DNA of 64,000 bases from Patella vulgata (lineage: Eukaryota > Mollusca > Gastropoda > Patellidae), in contig NC_065886.2 in NCBI RefSeq assembly GCF_932274485.2, positions 50,083,501-50,147,500 of the forward strand. Direction: 5' to 3'. Shown here piece by piece: positions 45,201-60,200 of this stretch. The notes beneath the pieces were generated by a model that did no database searches, was not told where the DNA came from, and saw only the letters and a list, made by a program, of their open reading frames with translations. The position numbers and the translations under genes are program-made. The first letter of the stretch is position 1. Every line of letters begins with the position of its first letter.

Positions 45201-48200
45201 TGTCTCTATTAGCCAGGTAGGACTTGAAATCCCCACAGCATTTCATAAATTTATTCATTCACTAACTAACAACAACTTATTAGATTTTTTCATTCAATTT
45301 ATAAATTCATTCATTCACTAACACACAACTTTTTAAATTCATTCACTAACTAACACCCACTATATAAATTTATTCACTAACTAACACACAACTTTATAAA
45401 TTCATTGATTCACTAACACACAACTTTATAAATTCATTTATTCACTAACACACAAGTTTTATTTTAGTACTGAATGATAACCCACTTGTAAAATCTTAAA
45501 GTTGGTTTCCCTCGTAGATCGGTACTATATTGGTATGGTTCCACTTCACCAATAACATTAGGATTTTTAGTTGCATTGGTTAGAAAACCAAATTCAGTTG
45601 GAATTTCATTGTAGTCCAGTAAATTAGAGCATCGGTGAAGAGCTAGTCGAGTTCCATCTTTACTTAATGTTAATTCAAAGTTTGAAAGTTGATTGGTCGA
45701 AACTACTGGCAACATGCCATCTCTATGTGGTATAGTTACAGCAACACGAACTTTGTTAGGATGTGTGGGATCATCAGGTCCTGAAATATCGTAAAATATA
45801 ATTAGATCAAAATAAAATATTAAATTATTGGGTAATTTTAATATACCCAAATAGAATACATGGATTTTCTGGAGATTATCTTTAGCATCAGAAACCAATG
45901 TATAATGATACCACTTCTTATTTATTTCAGTTAACAAAGGCAATAATTTTCAGAGTATTTTCTGATACTGAAGTCAACATATGCTAGAAGCAGGATAACC
46001 TTGGTATTGTCAGGAAGCAACAGTTGCTAAGTGGGTAAAACGCTGGCTCGCTAGCCTGGAGGTCGCGTGTTCGATCCCTGCATTGGCCGAGAAAGTTCAT
46101 CAGGATTTACCGACTTGGTTTCCATTGTCAGTGGTGCAGGGCGGAGGGCCTGACAAGGACAGCTGTCTAGTCATTTGGATGGGACAAAAAAAAAACGAGG
46201 TTCTGCGTATACATTGGAGTGCATGTAAAAGATCCCTTGGTAGTTGGATTTCGATATAAGAGTAGGCCATAGTGCCGCTGCCTGAGCAAAATTTCCCTGA
46301 TAGCACAATGTATGGTGCATGCCCGTCTTCATTCGCCCAGTTTAGGAACAGAACAGTAGGTTGTTAAACCCCATATCATTTCATTTTGGTGTTGTCAGTC
46401 GTCTTATAATTGAAGTTACAAACAGAAAGTGATGTTATCTGGACAGTAAAATGAGTAGCAATCCATCCTTTCAAACACCAATCTTTCCATCCAATGACAA
46501 TTCATCCTTTCAAACACCAATCTTTCCATCCAATCAATATAATATACCTGTGTATCTGAATTTTGCTGTAAAAGGTTCGGCACCAACAGAACCCATTAAT
46601 CTAGGTTCACATAAACCATTTGATTGACTGACTATCACTGGTTCACTTAACAATTCTAATCCTGGATCACCTTCAACATTAACAGCTCGACCTCCACACT
46701 GTACACGACTACCTGTAATATATCATATATACAACTGCATACATTTCAGGTGACAGCATTGTTCCATGGAGGGTATACTACAATAAATTCATACTTATAC
46801 CAAAACATCAAAATCAAAAGATACTTTATGGCCTAGTACATTACTACATATGCAGACATGCCGTAAAACAATAAGACTTCTGCAATTCATCACTATGTAA
46901 TTTTTAAACTAGGCAATTATTGCATAATTTCCTGATATAACATATTCTTTCACCATAAAACTTTATTTAGAGCCATATAAAAGTTCATAGATGTAAATAT
47001 AAATCCATTTTTTTGTCAAATTTTAATTTCATATTTCTATATTAGGCTACAGATATTTATGGAAGTTTATTGTTTTATTTATCACATGCTTGTATTTATT
47101 CTGATAAAGAAGGGTTGGATGGATGAATGGTTAGCATGTGCGCTTTGTATCATAAGGTCTGTCATTGAGTCAACTGGCATGGTTTCGATTCCCTAGTTGC
47201 ACGTGACAAGGAGTAGGGTCACCTGTCCAACCTTGTGGGTTTTCTGTGGGTCCTCAGGTTTCCTCCCACTGCTAAAGACCCCTACATGCAAGCGAATTAT
47301 TGAAATAAACTTGAACCATAGTTCCAAAATGACCTAGTTTGTGTCAAGTTGATGTTAAACCTCATCTCTCTCTTTTGTTCTAATAAGTTAAAATATGACA
47401 AGTTATCAGGTTTCTACATCTAATCACTACTAAATATATCTACATCAGATGTCAGCAAAACACAAGAATGTATTTGATTGTAGGCATAATCCCTTAATCC
47501 TACTGTGGATTAAAGAGTAGTGAAATGCGAGTAGAACAGTGAACACAACACTAGACACATTTGTCATAACACCATTACTACGTCTGCCAACTCGCAACAA
47601 TAAAACAAACACATTAAATTTTTCTAGAAAACATAGCTACTAGTCCAGTTCATAGTTTTTCAAACACTTTTGCTTTAAACCCTATGGAATAGTTCTCTTA
47701 AACTGGACTTTGCATTTATCATCTTTTCTACAAATTGAACCATTCTATATTTTCATTTTGAGTTAAGCCAACCTTACATGTTTTTTATGACAGGCCTATG
47801 GGACCATGCATGATCAGGAAGGCCGTAAAATGTATACCTGAAGCCCGTTAAATTTATACCTGAAGCCCGTAAAATTTATACCTCAAGCTATTGCTGAATA
47901 TTTAATGAAAATAAGTAATACTTTTGATGGGAAAATCTGTTTACTTTGCATCTGTGCTTCATTTTGCAGCAAAACAAAAATAATTAATCAGAGAAATTAT
48001 TGATGATTGCAGACTTATCAAGAAATATTTTTTTGTTTAAGTCTGTTAATATCAAATGAAATGAAAGGTTATTTCCTGAAGATGACGACAACTTCTACCG
48101 ACACAATTCTCGTTGTATAGATAGAATAACACATATGAATTGTATCATCTTTTCAACACATTCTTTTATAATGAAAAACAAAATGTTAAAATCATTTGAA

Positions 48201-51200
48201 TTTACCTCCAGAGAAATAAATACTATCTAAAGATATGCTTCTTGTATTAGCGAAAAAGGTGTTAGATTCTACATCTTGCAGATCACTTGTTACACCGTCA
48301 ACGCCTGTCGGAGCTGATACACGCCATCTAAACAACGTCAATGTGTCATTGATGCCCTCAGATGTACAGATAGCTCCTGTTTTTGGAAAATCTGGATGTT
48401 TCGGGTTGCAGGGCTAAAAAAAAAGAAAGGAAAATATTTATCAATCAGCAATATCATACAACAGTATGGGAGGTACTCCATCTTTCTCCAATAATCAAAG
48501 GTTCTAAAAATAACCGTGAAGACATTTATAAACATTCTGCTTATTGTTCTAGACCATAAATAGGTAGATGTATTTAGGTTTTTCATGACATAACGACCTC
48601 GCTAAAAAATAATTGTTGTTTTCTTAGATATCTATAAAGGCTTAAAGGTATGTTTTTACCGTTAAGCAGACAACAGGATAACCCTGGTATGGTCGTTGAG
48701 CAGCGTTTTCAGCAGTATCATAATCTCTTAAAGATACAACCATGGGTCGTGATGGAAAGGTCACATCTGCTACTTTGTTTCGCTCTTCAATAAACACGAT
48801 GGCTTTAGTATTCTGTGAGAATAAAGAAAAGATGTTAGTGTTAGACAATATTTGGACATTGGACAACCCTTTCATAGGGAGTACTCTATGATCATATTAT
48901 TAACACACATAGAGAAAACACTACTCTATTATAAACACACATAGAGAAAACACTACTCCAGTGTATGATGATCTAGTACATAGTATATGGATGTAGTTAA
49001 TATGAATTAATCACAAGAGACTAGAAACAGTAGAAATACAATGTGTTTGTTAGCCTATGATATTATAATATGATCTATTTTATTTCCGAACCAGCTCATC
49101 ACTTACATACAGGTGTGTAATATTCTAGAATATGTGAACAGCTCTGGTTGATTGAGACAGCTCAGATTATGTACAAAAAAAACTACTAGTAGCCCACTAT
49201 TTGTCTTCAAATAATGAGTTTATTTTTTATTTTCCCCAGTGCTAATACGAAAACATTTGCTGTTTTGGGTTGCTATGGAGTAAATGCTGATGTCACATAG
49301 CAATTTAAAAATTTAAAAACCTATATTTATGCATAGTTGTGTTTTTATTTTTTGACCTGTGTGTCTCAATTAGTCCAGAGCTGGTCACATAATACTATGG
49401 GGGCTAGTTTTGTATTGCTAGTGCTGTGTTCATGTATATGTACTAATAATTGTTGGTTGTATTGTGTATTAATAATTAACAGTGTTGAAACTTAATTACA
49501 TTTACTTATGAACTATACCTTGACATCAGCTATACCACGTCTGTTTCTAAGATGAACTGTGAAAACTTCTCTCATTTCTTTTTCTCCATCATATAATATC
49601 TCTATCTCAACTTCTTTTACAGACTCATTCTTATTAAATACAACCTCTGTAATAAAATATAACTTATTAAATACAACCTCTGTAATAAAATATAACTTAT
49701 AAATACAACCTCTGTAATAAAATATAACTTATTAAATACAACCTCTGTAATAAAATATAACTTATAAATACAACCTCTGTAATAAAATATAACTTATAAA
49801 TACAACCTCTGTAATAAAATATAACTTATTAATGAAATGAAATGGGGTTTAACATCCTACTCTGCTGCAACAACTAGACTAATAAAGATGGGCATAACTA
49901 TGCAGTGCTAGAACTATCTAGGAAAAAGTGCTAAATTTTGGATGTTTGGGTTTGGTCCGGTTCACTGATTTTAATTGCTTGGTATGCTGATCTAATCAAC
50001 ATGTCCGTCTTGAGTAGTATTGCCCTAATATAAATTACATTGACAACTATTAACCTGCCAGTGGGAGTATCAAATAACTTAACATTTTAATTTCTAAAAT
50101 AAAAATCTCATTTCATATAAAGTCTTTGATATCAGTTGTTTAGTCTTCCAAAAACCAAGTTTTATCATGCTGAGCTATTTTTGTACGCCCATATTTTCAA
50201 GTGGACGTGTATTGAGTCGCCCCTGTCAGCCCACAATTTATTTGTGGACACGCGGTTCCTTTTGATATTGGCATTTTATCCAATATTAAAAGCTGTTCTA
50301 ACATATCACCATTCCACCCTTATGATGGTTGAGTTCGAATTTCATGAAAATCGGATTGAAACTGCCCGCTCCTCGTTCGCAAATAGTATAAAAGTATATA
50401 ATACCAAGGTTGTGGACACTGTAGAAGTCACAATTTTTTTATCCGATTTTGATCAAACTTAAAATATATGTCTATATTCCACGGATTTTTGTTTCTTTCC
50501 ATATTCGCACATATCGGTCCGTAACCTCCTAGATTATGGACCCCGGGTGTACCAAAAATTACAGTTTATACCCGATTTTAAAAACCGTTTAAATATACAC
50601 CGTTACACCCTGGGTTTGAATTTTGTGATAATCGGATCGAAGGCTGTGGTCCCTCTAACGATTTGTATCCGGTTTTGAAAAAAACTTAATATTATATGTT
50701 TATGTATCAAAGATCTCGGTTTGATGTTCGCGTATATCGGGCCTAACTTCTTGCCTTGTGGCCCCTATTGTACGAGAAATTGTAAGAATAATACTACGAG
50801 TTCTTGATGTGGAAATTTACACGGAAATATTTATTTATGGCTAAGGATATGATATCATATCTTTCTTATCTAAATTATATCTTGGTTATATATATTATAT
50901 CCTGGTTATATATATATATAAGCAGGATCTAATTTAGATAAGAAAGATATGATATTATATCCCTAGCCATAAATAAATATTTCCGTGTAAATTTCCACAT
51001 CAAGAACTCTGTGGTGACAGAAATGAAAAGAAATGAAATGGAGTTTTAACGTCCTACTGTTCTGCTCCTAACCTGGGCTAATGAAGACGGGCATACGCCA
51101 TACAGTGTGCTATAAGGGAAATTTTGCCCGGACAGCGGCACTACGGCCTACTCTTATATCGAATTCCAACTGCCAAGGGATCTTTTACGTGCACGCCAAT

Positions 51201-54200
51201 GTGTACACGGGACCTCGGTTTTTTGTCCCATCCGAACGACTAGACAGCTTTCCTTGTCAGCCCCTCCGTCCTGCATCACTGACAAGGGAGAACCACGCCG
51301 GAAAATCTGGATGAACTTTCTCGGCCAATGCAGGGATCGAACACCCGACCTCCAGGCTAGCCACGTGATCCCCCTGTGGTGACAGAGAATATAAGTAATA
51401 TTGTTATAATACATTATTAAAGGTGTACTGTTTTGTTGACATTGACAATAAATTCGCATTAACAAAATAGTTTATAAAGTCTAGTATTGATGGCGATATT
51501 AGCGACCTTTGATTTTGGCTTGCTGTCGTACTGTTGTCTATTCGCCTCAGAAGTTGATGTAGTCTCTACTTTCAAGGTCACTTTTCGACTTTCGTGTTTT
51601 GAAGGGGCGAAAAGTAGAAATTATAAATGGTAGTTATAGGCTTCCATAAGATTGTAAGACAAAATAAACATTTTACCATCGGTTCACGAATGCCTTTAAG
51701 TGCCATTTATAACAAGGGACTAGAAGGATGGGGCTAGATATATTCCACAAGTAACTCAAACGGTTACGTCATATTCCTATCTGGAGAGCATGCACAATAA
51801 ATACTAAATCAGTTTATGTACATTCATATTACATTATTATTTGTGTTGCGAACCATTTGTGTCAATTTCTAGGTCCTAAATATTAGCGAGTTAGCTCTTT
51901 TAAATAACAAATACATGTAGATTGTTTTGGGGTGACCTTTTCCCTGTATGTAAATAATCAGTAAATGTTCATATTTTTGCACCAAAATAGATAATTTTGG
52001 ATCAAATTTTCTTTTACTGATAATTGATAAGTTCGTAAATAGTATTGTACGATTGGATCAATAGGCCATTAATATTTCGATATTGGCCCCTTTCTATAGA
52101 AATCAATATATAATTGGCAAGAGTTATACAATCGTAATGTGCTCAACAACCCTTGTTTTACTTATGAATATTTATCTCCCCAAGAAAAAGTTCCAAAATC
52201 ATTTAATTGGTTAACATCAAATTGGTCAATATCAAAGTATATGAGTAAAATAATGTAAGATATTTTATACCCTGGCTTAGACAAGCTGCTGTAGATATTA
52301 CATCAAATTAATAAGCTTATTATTACATTATGTAATATTTGAATCAATTTTTTTAAATTTTATTAAATTGTTATTAAATTTGTTTATTTCTGTGTTTAAT
52401 TTGATTAGTTTTTCTTATTCTCTTATTCAAATTTCATAGAATCTGATTCCAAACCCATCTAGCTTTAGTGTTACATTCTAAATATAGAGCAGTATAATAT
52501 GACACTTATACAATACACCATCTGAATAGATAATAATTGGGCTACAATTTATTGTCTTTGAGAGGTTGATGACAGGATTCTCTTCAACAAATCTTTGAGG
52601 TCACATTCCCAAACTTGAAGAAATCGGGCTGATTTCTAGTTGGTCTTAAGACTGTATGGAGTGTGTTATGAGATGAAATTCTTCCCAGACAGTGGCATTG
52701 AACTCCAACTGTCAAGGGTTCTTTTACATGCAACGCGTACACAAGACCTTGCTTTTTCATATTATCCAAAGAACTAAACATTTTTGCTTGCCAGGCTGTC
52801 CATCTTGATAAGAGGATACAGGTGGAAAATCCTAAGAAACTTTTCCAGGAGCTCCTGCTTAGTGATCCAGCATCAGATTCACTGAGCTGTCTTGTGTCAA
52901 TATCAGAGTTTGTTAGGATAAACTTAGTATTAATTAATCTGTAATCATAAAACCATACCTTTATATATTCCATTATAATCTTGTCCAGATTCAGCGGAAC
53001 CATCTTTAGTATTTACGGATACAACACATGTCTCTGATTGGTCACCTTCTCTAATCACCTTGACAACTAATATAGACGTCTCTTCTTTAAACATAGGTTC
53101 TTTTACAATATATTTACTTTTCTCCAATCTTATTACTGGTTCTGAAAAAATCAAATTAAAATAGATTGTTAACATTGTTCACATATTACAGATGCGAATT
53201 CATGATAGGAATGATGAGTAGTATACTATTTACAATTACAGTTCTATGTGAATCAATTGTTAAAACTTTTAATTTGAGAGCTAAGTCGTCCTAGCTGGAG
53301 ATAAAGCTTGCCGTCTAATGAATCTTTAGGTCAATAAAAAGTAAAATCTTTTGCTCAAGTCTGCCTGTCATATCACTATTGTGGCGAGGCAGATATTAAA
53401 AGGTTCAGTCCATCACTTGACCCAAGATTACTTCCTTTTTGTTTTCAAACTATCAAAAACTACTACTTACTATCTCCAATGTCTTTAACTGATATTTTAG
53501 TTAGATTCTGTTTTCCTAGTTTAGCTGGTTTACCATTACTCAATGGATTACCTAATACCAATCGAAACTCTTCATCTCTCTCATATTTTGTATCATTATT
53601 TAACTTTACAATACATGGCTTCTCTAATTCACCTACAATAATAACATATACAAATTATTTAACTTTACAATACATGGCTTCTCTAATTCACCTACAATAA
53701 TAACATATACAAATTATTTAACTTTACAATACATGGCTTCTCTAATTCACCTACAATAATAACATATACAAATTATTTAACTTTACAATACATGGCTTCT
53801 CTAATTCACCTACAATAATAATATATACAAATTATAAAATGAAAAAACTAATTTGATAATAACTACAGGACTTTCTAATTCTAGATTCCCACTATCACGA
53901 TTTGTGCTGTGACTGAAATCGTGGTTTTAATCATGGAGTAATCGTGGTGATCCTATCAGGTCCTATAATATATTGAGGTCATTCATAGCAGTCGCGTTGA
54001 TCGTATCGAAATGTATCTGAATGTATCTGTGCGTACCAGATCGTCGACTCAATAGGGACAATTCTATTGTAACAAATCGCACGACAGTGGCAACCTGGTA
54101 TAACAATATACAGTCATTTGGTATGATTTCTGCACAACTTTTTTTTACCGACATACAGACATGTTAAAATAAAACTAAACAAATCTGACAATTAGACGGA

Positions 54201-57200
54201 GTTCAGAGAAACTGAACTTTCAGATTTGATCCCCCATTAAAGAATTTCTGAATCCACACTTGATTTGATCATCTATTTTAAATTGTGTTTTACTTTTACA
54301 ATTTTACAGTACCATAAATCAGAACTTAATAGTAAGTGCAGGGGGACTGCACTACACACAAAACAAAATTAAACAACAAATATCAAATCAAGATTTTTCA
54401 GATAAAATACTGATTGTTTGGGAATGTTTTTTTCTTCCTAACCTTAAATATCATTTTTAACTGGACAACTAAATCATTTGAGTGTTTTTAAAGGCAGGAT
54501 AGTCCAGACTAAAAGGCAAACAGATTTCAGATCATTGGTTCAAAAACTAAATCCATCAATCAATCCTAATAAGAATTGTGGTCATCTAATGTTTTCATTA
54601 CTTCTATTGCTTGTTTCATTGATAATTCATTTCTATCTACCAGCAAAATGGCATTTAACCTATATTATGTTGTTTTTCTTTAATTATCTAAATGACGAAA
54701 GAAGACTTTAAAGTCTGTATTTTTCTCATCCAAATAAGGGGAAATACTCATTGGCTTGCTGTGCATTGGAGGTTTACAGTGAATGAAGTAACATACAATT
54801 GGGGGTTTACAGTGAATGAAGCAAAATACAATTAGGGGTTTGCAGTGAATGAAGTAAAATACAATTGGGGGTCTGCAGTGAATGAAGTAAAATACAATTG
54901 GATATTTGCAGTGAATGAAGTAAATATATCTAATTGTATTAACAGTATTATATTTATCTATTTTATACTGAGTCACACTTGTACCATCATTAAACAATAC
55001 AATAATTAAAAGTTCATATCTATATCCTTAATGACTAAGAAAAGATGTTGTCTCTACTTTTATTTTCTCAGCCCTTCCTCATAGGATATAAGATATAGCA
55101 GTCATACTAAATCAACATTCTTTAGGAAAGAGAAAATCACGTCTTTCTAACCGTGTTCTTTAAATAATACATAATCAGTAGAATATGTAGGAAATCTATG
55201 ACAGGACATGTTAAATACTGTAGATAAAAATAAAAGGTTTCATGATAGATATCTTACAACCCCAAAATATGTCAGTTCCTGTTCATGACACACTCTTCCA
55301 ATTACTAACAGAGGAAGAAATCTTGATTATTTAAACATTGTGAAATAATGCACCTGATAAATATCTTTCGTGATATAGAATCAAGACATTATTTTAACAA
55401 CGCAGGTGAATGTACTCTTTGTACTTGGATACATTTCAAATTAAATTTTTAAGTTAAAAAAGAAGACATTTTCAAATAAACCATATCGCAAAAATGTCTG
55501 CTCATTTTTTATTATTTTATATTAAAAGTGATATATGCTCACTATTTCAATATCTTAAAGAAAATTTAAAAAATAATTCAAATACTAATATTATTATATT
55601 TTCAAAAATCTAAATCCTGTTTTTGAATTTCAGAGACCGTTGAGTTATTAACTGAGGTAAGTCCGTGCTTCAGTGCCAATGAAATTGTAAGCTCTAGTAA
55701 TAAGATGTTAATCTGTTTTTATTAAATTCAAACTGCACACTGCGAGTAGTGTATATGACACCACATATTTTGGGCGGATTGAAGCAATAATCTATAGCAT
55801 ATGTTTTATGTTTATCATTATAGACGAAACCTGATTTAAATTAAATGAAATCCACCTTTATGTAAGGACAGGTGCAGAACTGGCAGATCTCATTAATTGT
55901 GTTTCAGAGTTTTTTATCATATGACTAGTAGCTACCTTTCATGAATACTTTAGATATCAAATTTCAAATGACATTAGATCCATGAGATATTTGAATTTGA
56001 ACTTTGTGTACTTTCACCAGAACCATTAGTTATTTAAATTTGAAATACATTTGGGATGGAGATATCGGTGTTAAATTGCTACTTGGAGGCATGATATCTT
56101 AATTGCAGCTACAATGTAATATCTATCTGGATTGAAATTGCCATTGAGATGTGAGTTGTGAGATATCTGGATTTGAATTGCTACTGTGATGTGTGATATA
56201 GGAATTGCTACTGTGATGTGTGATATAGGAATTGCTACTGTGATGTGTGATATAGGAATTGCTACTGTGATGTATGATATAGGAATTGCTACTGTGATGT
56301 ATGATACAGGAATTGCTACTGTGATGTGTGATACAGGAATTGCTACTGTGATGTATGATATAGGAATTGCTGTGATGTGTGATATAGGAATTGCTACTGT
56401 GATGTGTGATATAGGAATTGCTACTGTGATGTATGATAGAGGAATTGCTACTGTGATGTATGATATAGGAATTGCTACTGTGATGTGTGATATAGGAATT
56501 GCTACTGTGATGTATGATATAGGAATTGCTACTGTGATGTGTGATATAGGAATTGCTACTGTGATATGTGTGATATAGGAATTGTCACCTGGAGGAGACA
56601 TATCTTGAATTGTTTACTAGTATGTAAGATAACTTGATTTAAGAGAAAGTGGGAGAGAGAAATGGGGTTTAACGTCCACTCAACACAAACTGGGTCATTT
56701 CGTGACTAACATATTTATTTCAATAATTCGCAGAGGCAGGATACAGGAGGACCCGGAGAAAACCCTACTCCTTTTCAAGTACAATCGGGGAATCGAAACC
56801 ACACCAGTTGACTCAATGACAGACCTTATGATACAATGCGCACACGCTAACCATTCGGACATCCAACTCCCCCTAGCTTGATTTAAATTGCCACTAAAAA
56901 CTCAAATTGTCATTAGCCTTATATAATCATAAATCATAAATTATGATTATATGCAATAAATTTAAAATCAATTGATATCAGTCATAGTATCTTTCTAAAA
57001 GATGTTGATAACAATTCATTCATGGACAAACCCACACATCTTTACTGAAAATAAACAATCTGTTGAAAATTTAAACTTTGATCCACTATAGAAATGTTAA
57101 TGTTAATTTTACCCTTTGTTATTTATCATAGTTCAAGAGAGAGATCAACCAAGATGTGTTTCTTTCACATATTGTCACAAATGCCTAGTCACTATATACT

Positions 57201-60200
57201 TTATGAAACCTAAGTCGTCTGACTTGACGACCAAACCACAATCAGGAACACCTGACTAAACAAAATGGTGGCGCCATGCCAGGAATTAACAAAAGAGCAC
57301 ACAAAATATTTGCCGGAAAATCGTTACATTTTTAAGTGTTTGGTAATATTTCTGGAAGCGGAATTCCTGGTCATGTAGTAAGAAGAAAGAATACACAAGT
57401 GTTAGAATCTGGTTTTGGTATCAAAATTGTTTTTAAAAGAAGATTCTTCACTCAATGTAAGTATTATGATTTCCAAAGTTTGGAGATTTCTGTCTTCCAA
57501 TGGAAACCCTTGACATAGTATTGTCACCATAACCGGATATCAAATGACTTGCTAATATCATATTTTATTCCTTCCAAAATAACTTGCATATTTGAAGATG
57601 TGAAAATGTTTTGTTTACATAATGAACAGATGTTCAATTATTATGATTTGTTGATGTTGTAAATATTGTGTATGGCAGCACAGTATGATGTAAGTGATAT
57701 GATCATATCGTAAGTTTAAGTACAAAATACTTCATATCATACAAATATAAACAATATATAAAAAATCTTAATTCCAACACGCTCGCATTTTGGTTTGTTC
57801 TCGTCTTTCACATGTTCAAGCCTCAAGTATATCAAATACAGATTACCTTTATTACATAAATAATTAAATATCAAGAATAAGGTATTATTTAAACATGGAA
57901 TACAGAAGAAGGCCAATAAACGTTTTCCATTTAATAATGCACATGTTTAAAACATGTTATCGTGTCCAGCTTGTTTGTGAATAGAACTGAGTTATCTTTC
58001 AGTAACTTTTTATTGTGTATGATATGATATGATATGAGTTTTTGGTCTACAAAGGTGTGCCTTTGAATTATGTAAAGAAAACCAGGGAAAAGGTGTTTAC
58101 ATAAATATAAGTGGTACTTGAGTTTTTTAAAGTATAAAATGAAATGAAATGGGGTTTGACATCCTACTGTTCTACTCCTACTGGGCTAATGAAGATGAGC
58201 ATATACCATACAGAGTGCTAAGAGGGAAATTTTGTCCAAGCAGCGGGCTACTCTTATATCGAATTCCAACTGCCAGGGGATCTTTACATGCATGTCAATG
58301 TGTACACAGGACCTCTGCTTTTTGTCCCATCCAAACAACTAGACGGCTGTCCTAAGATGGTGCTGAGCGAGTTATAATATCATGATGTTATCTGACAATG
58401 CAAACAATTGTTTACTGGTGATTAGCCTACCATAGATAGCAAAATGGTGAAAAATTCAATTTCAAAGAAATCTAGACCAGTTTTGTCGACAAATTCAATC
58501 AAGAAAAAGAAGCGAGAAGAAAAAAAACAAAGGTGTACCATTTATATAAGGGGCAGAATATCTTTGTAATACAGAACGAAATTGATCAATTTTGGACTGA
58601 TAGTCCTATTAGAAATTCAACTTTTATAAAATTATGGTTGACAGGGGCTTCCTATATCATACAAATCACTACCAGGGACTTTAAAGATACATTATGTAAG
58701 ATTTAGATAAAGAACTAGCCATTCTTGCTATAATAGTTCGAAAGTAGATGATGTAAAATGAATTCAAATTACTCTATTGCAAGCGAAGATATTAGCCTTT
58801 GAAGGTTTGACAGACGTGTGCAATAATTTCAACCACTGTACTGGTTGATCGAAGCTAAGTCTCGGTCCTCCATATTTGATTAAATCAAAGTATCGCTGAA
58901 CCATTCTAATCTATTTAATATCAGAGAAATCTGATGCCATCGAGAGTTGATTAAGGCCTGGATCAGTTAATTAATGTCTAATTAATACTTTAGAAACCAT
59001 TTCAGGCCTAAAGAAAGACCTGCAATAGGCAGATTTAGCTCTTGCATAATGCATGTTTAAGAATAAGAAACATTGATATTGTGTACTTATAATATTGTTT
59101 TCTCACTTGATGTTGGTAGGTAATATTTTCTTACTATATATCAGTGCATATAGAACATCCATAAATAAAATCTTACCTGGTAAAAATTTGACAATGGATG
59201 CGTTGATGTTTGGTCTTTCAATATAATCATCTAAAACTTTAGCCGTATCTTGTCTGGTATAACATCTGACTGTAGCTTGTTTACTGGAATCACCGGATCT
59301 TATTACCATTGCTTTAACCTCTCCTGTATTCTCAAATACTTCATAACTTCCTTCTTTAAACTCCATACTAGGTACTGTAATAATACAAATTGTCAATAAC
59401 TGATCAATCGAGGAGTGGATGCCATAATATCATACCCAAAATTATATGTTCTCAACCCATAGATTTTTTACATTGATATTTATTTCTGGTATTTCGCAAT
59501 TTGTATGATTTTATACTTGTGAAAGGTGTTTTGTATGGGGCAGTGTATGCACTGATGATTAGCATCCTACTGTTCTGCTCCGACTGGGCTAATAGTAATG
59601 TCCAGCATTTACAAAAACAACACGTTTCATATCATAACTTTATTCCCCAATCTACATGACTCCCATTTAAAACCTAGAAAACTATGCCTACATATACGAC
59701 CACATGACCACAGTCAGGCTGCTACACAGTTATATATTTAGACATCATACTATTGAAGACAGTTTTATTTTTTCTGGAAGACCTGACTGCCCAACAGAAT
59801 CTATTATGCACCATATGAGAATATATTTTCAGATCTTCTATGAATTGAAAGGGCACTACTTACCATCAGAAACAGAATCATTGATAGTAATAACTGAAGT
59901 ACTTGGTTCTCCCAACATGGCTGCCATGGGCATACGCAGAACAACCTGGAAGGTTTCTAGACCTTCTACCTTCGGTCTACCGAGATCATCTAGAATTGTT
60001 ATACGGACTAACTGCATAGTTACACCAGGTGCAAAGTCAAGTATTCTGTTGACAGCAATATAATCTAATCCAGCTGAAAACAATAAAAAACAAATTAAAC
60101 CTAATAATCAGTTTAATATTCAAAATTAGATAACAATATCATTTCATGAAATGGGTTTTTAATTTAACGTCCTACTTTTCTGCATCAACCAGATTAATGA

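Noticed and set aside
50136-50462. 108-codon plus-strand frame
   Set aside because: Overlaps a dispersed repeat in a FREM2 intron and has no recognisable domain.
56071-56601. Long open frames on both strands as genes
   Set aside because: They follow from a 27-bp tandem repeat and encode only nonapeptide repeats, inside a FREM2 intron.
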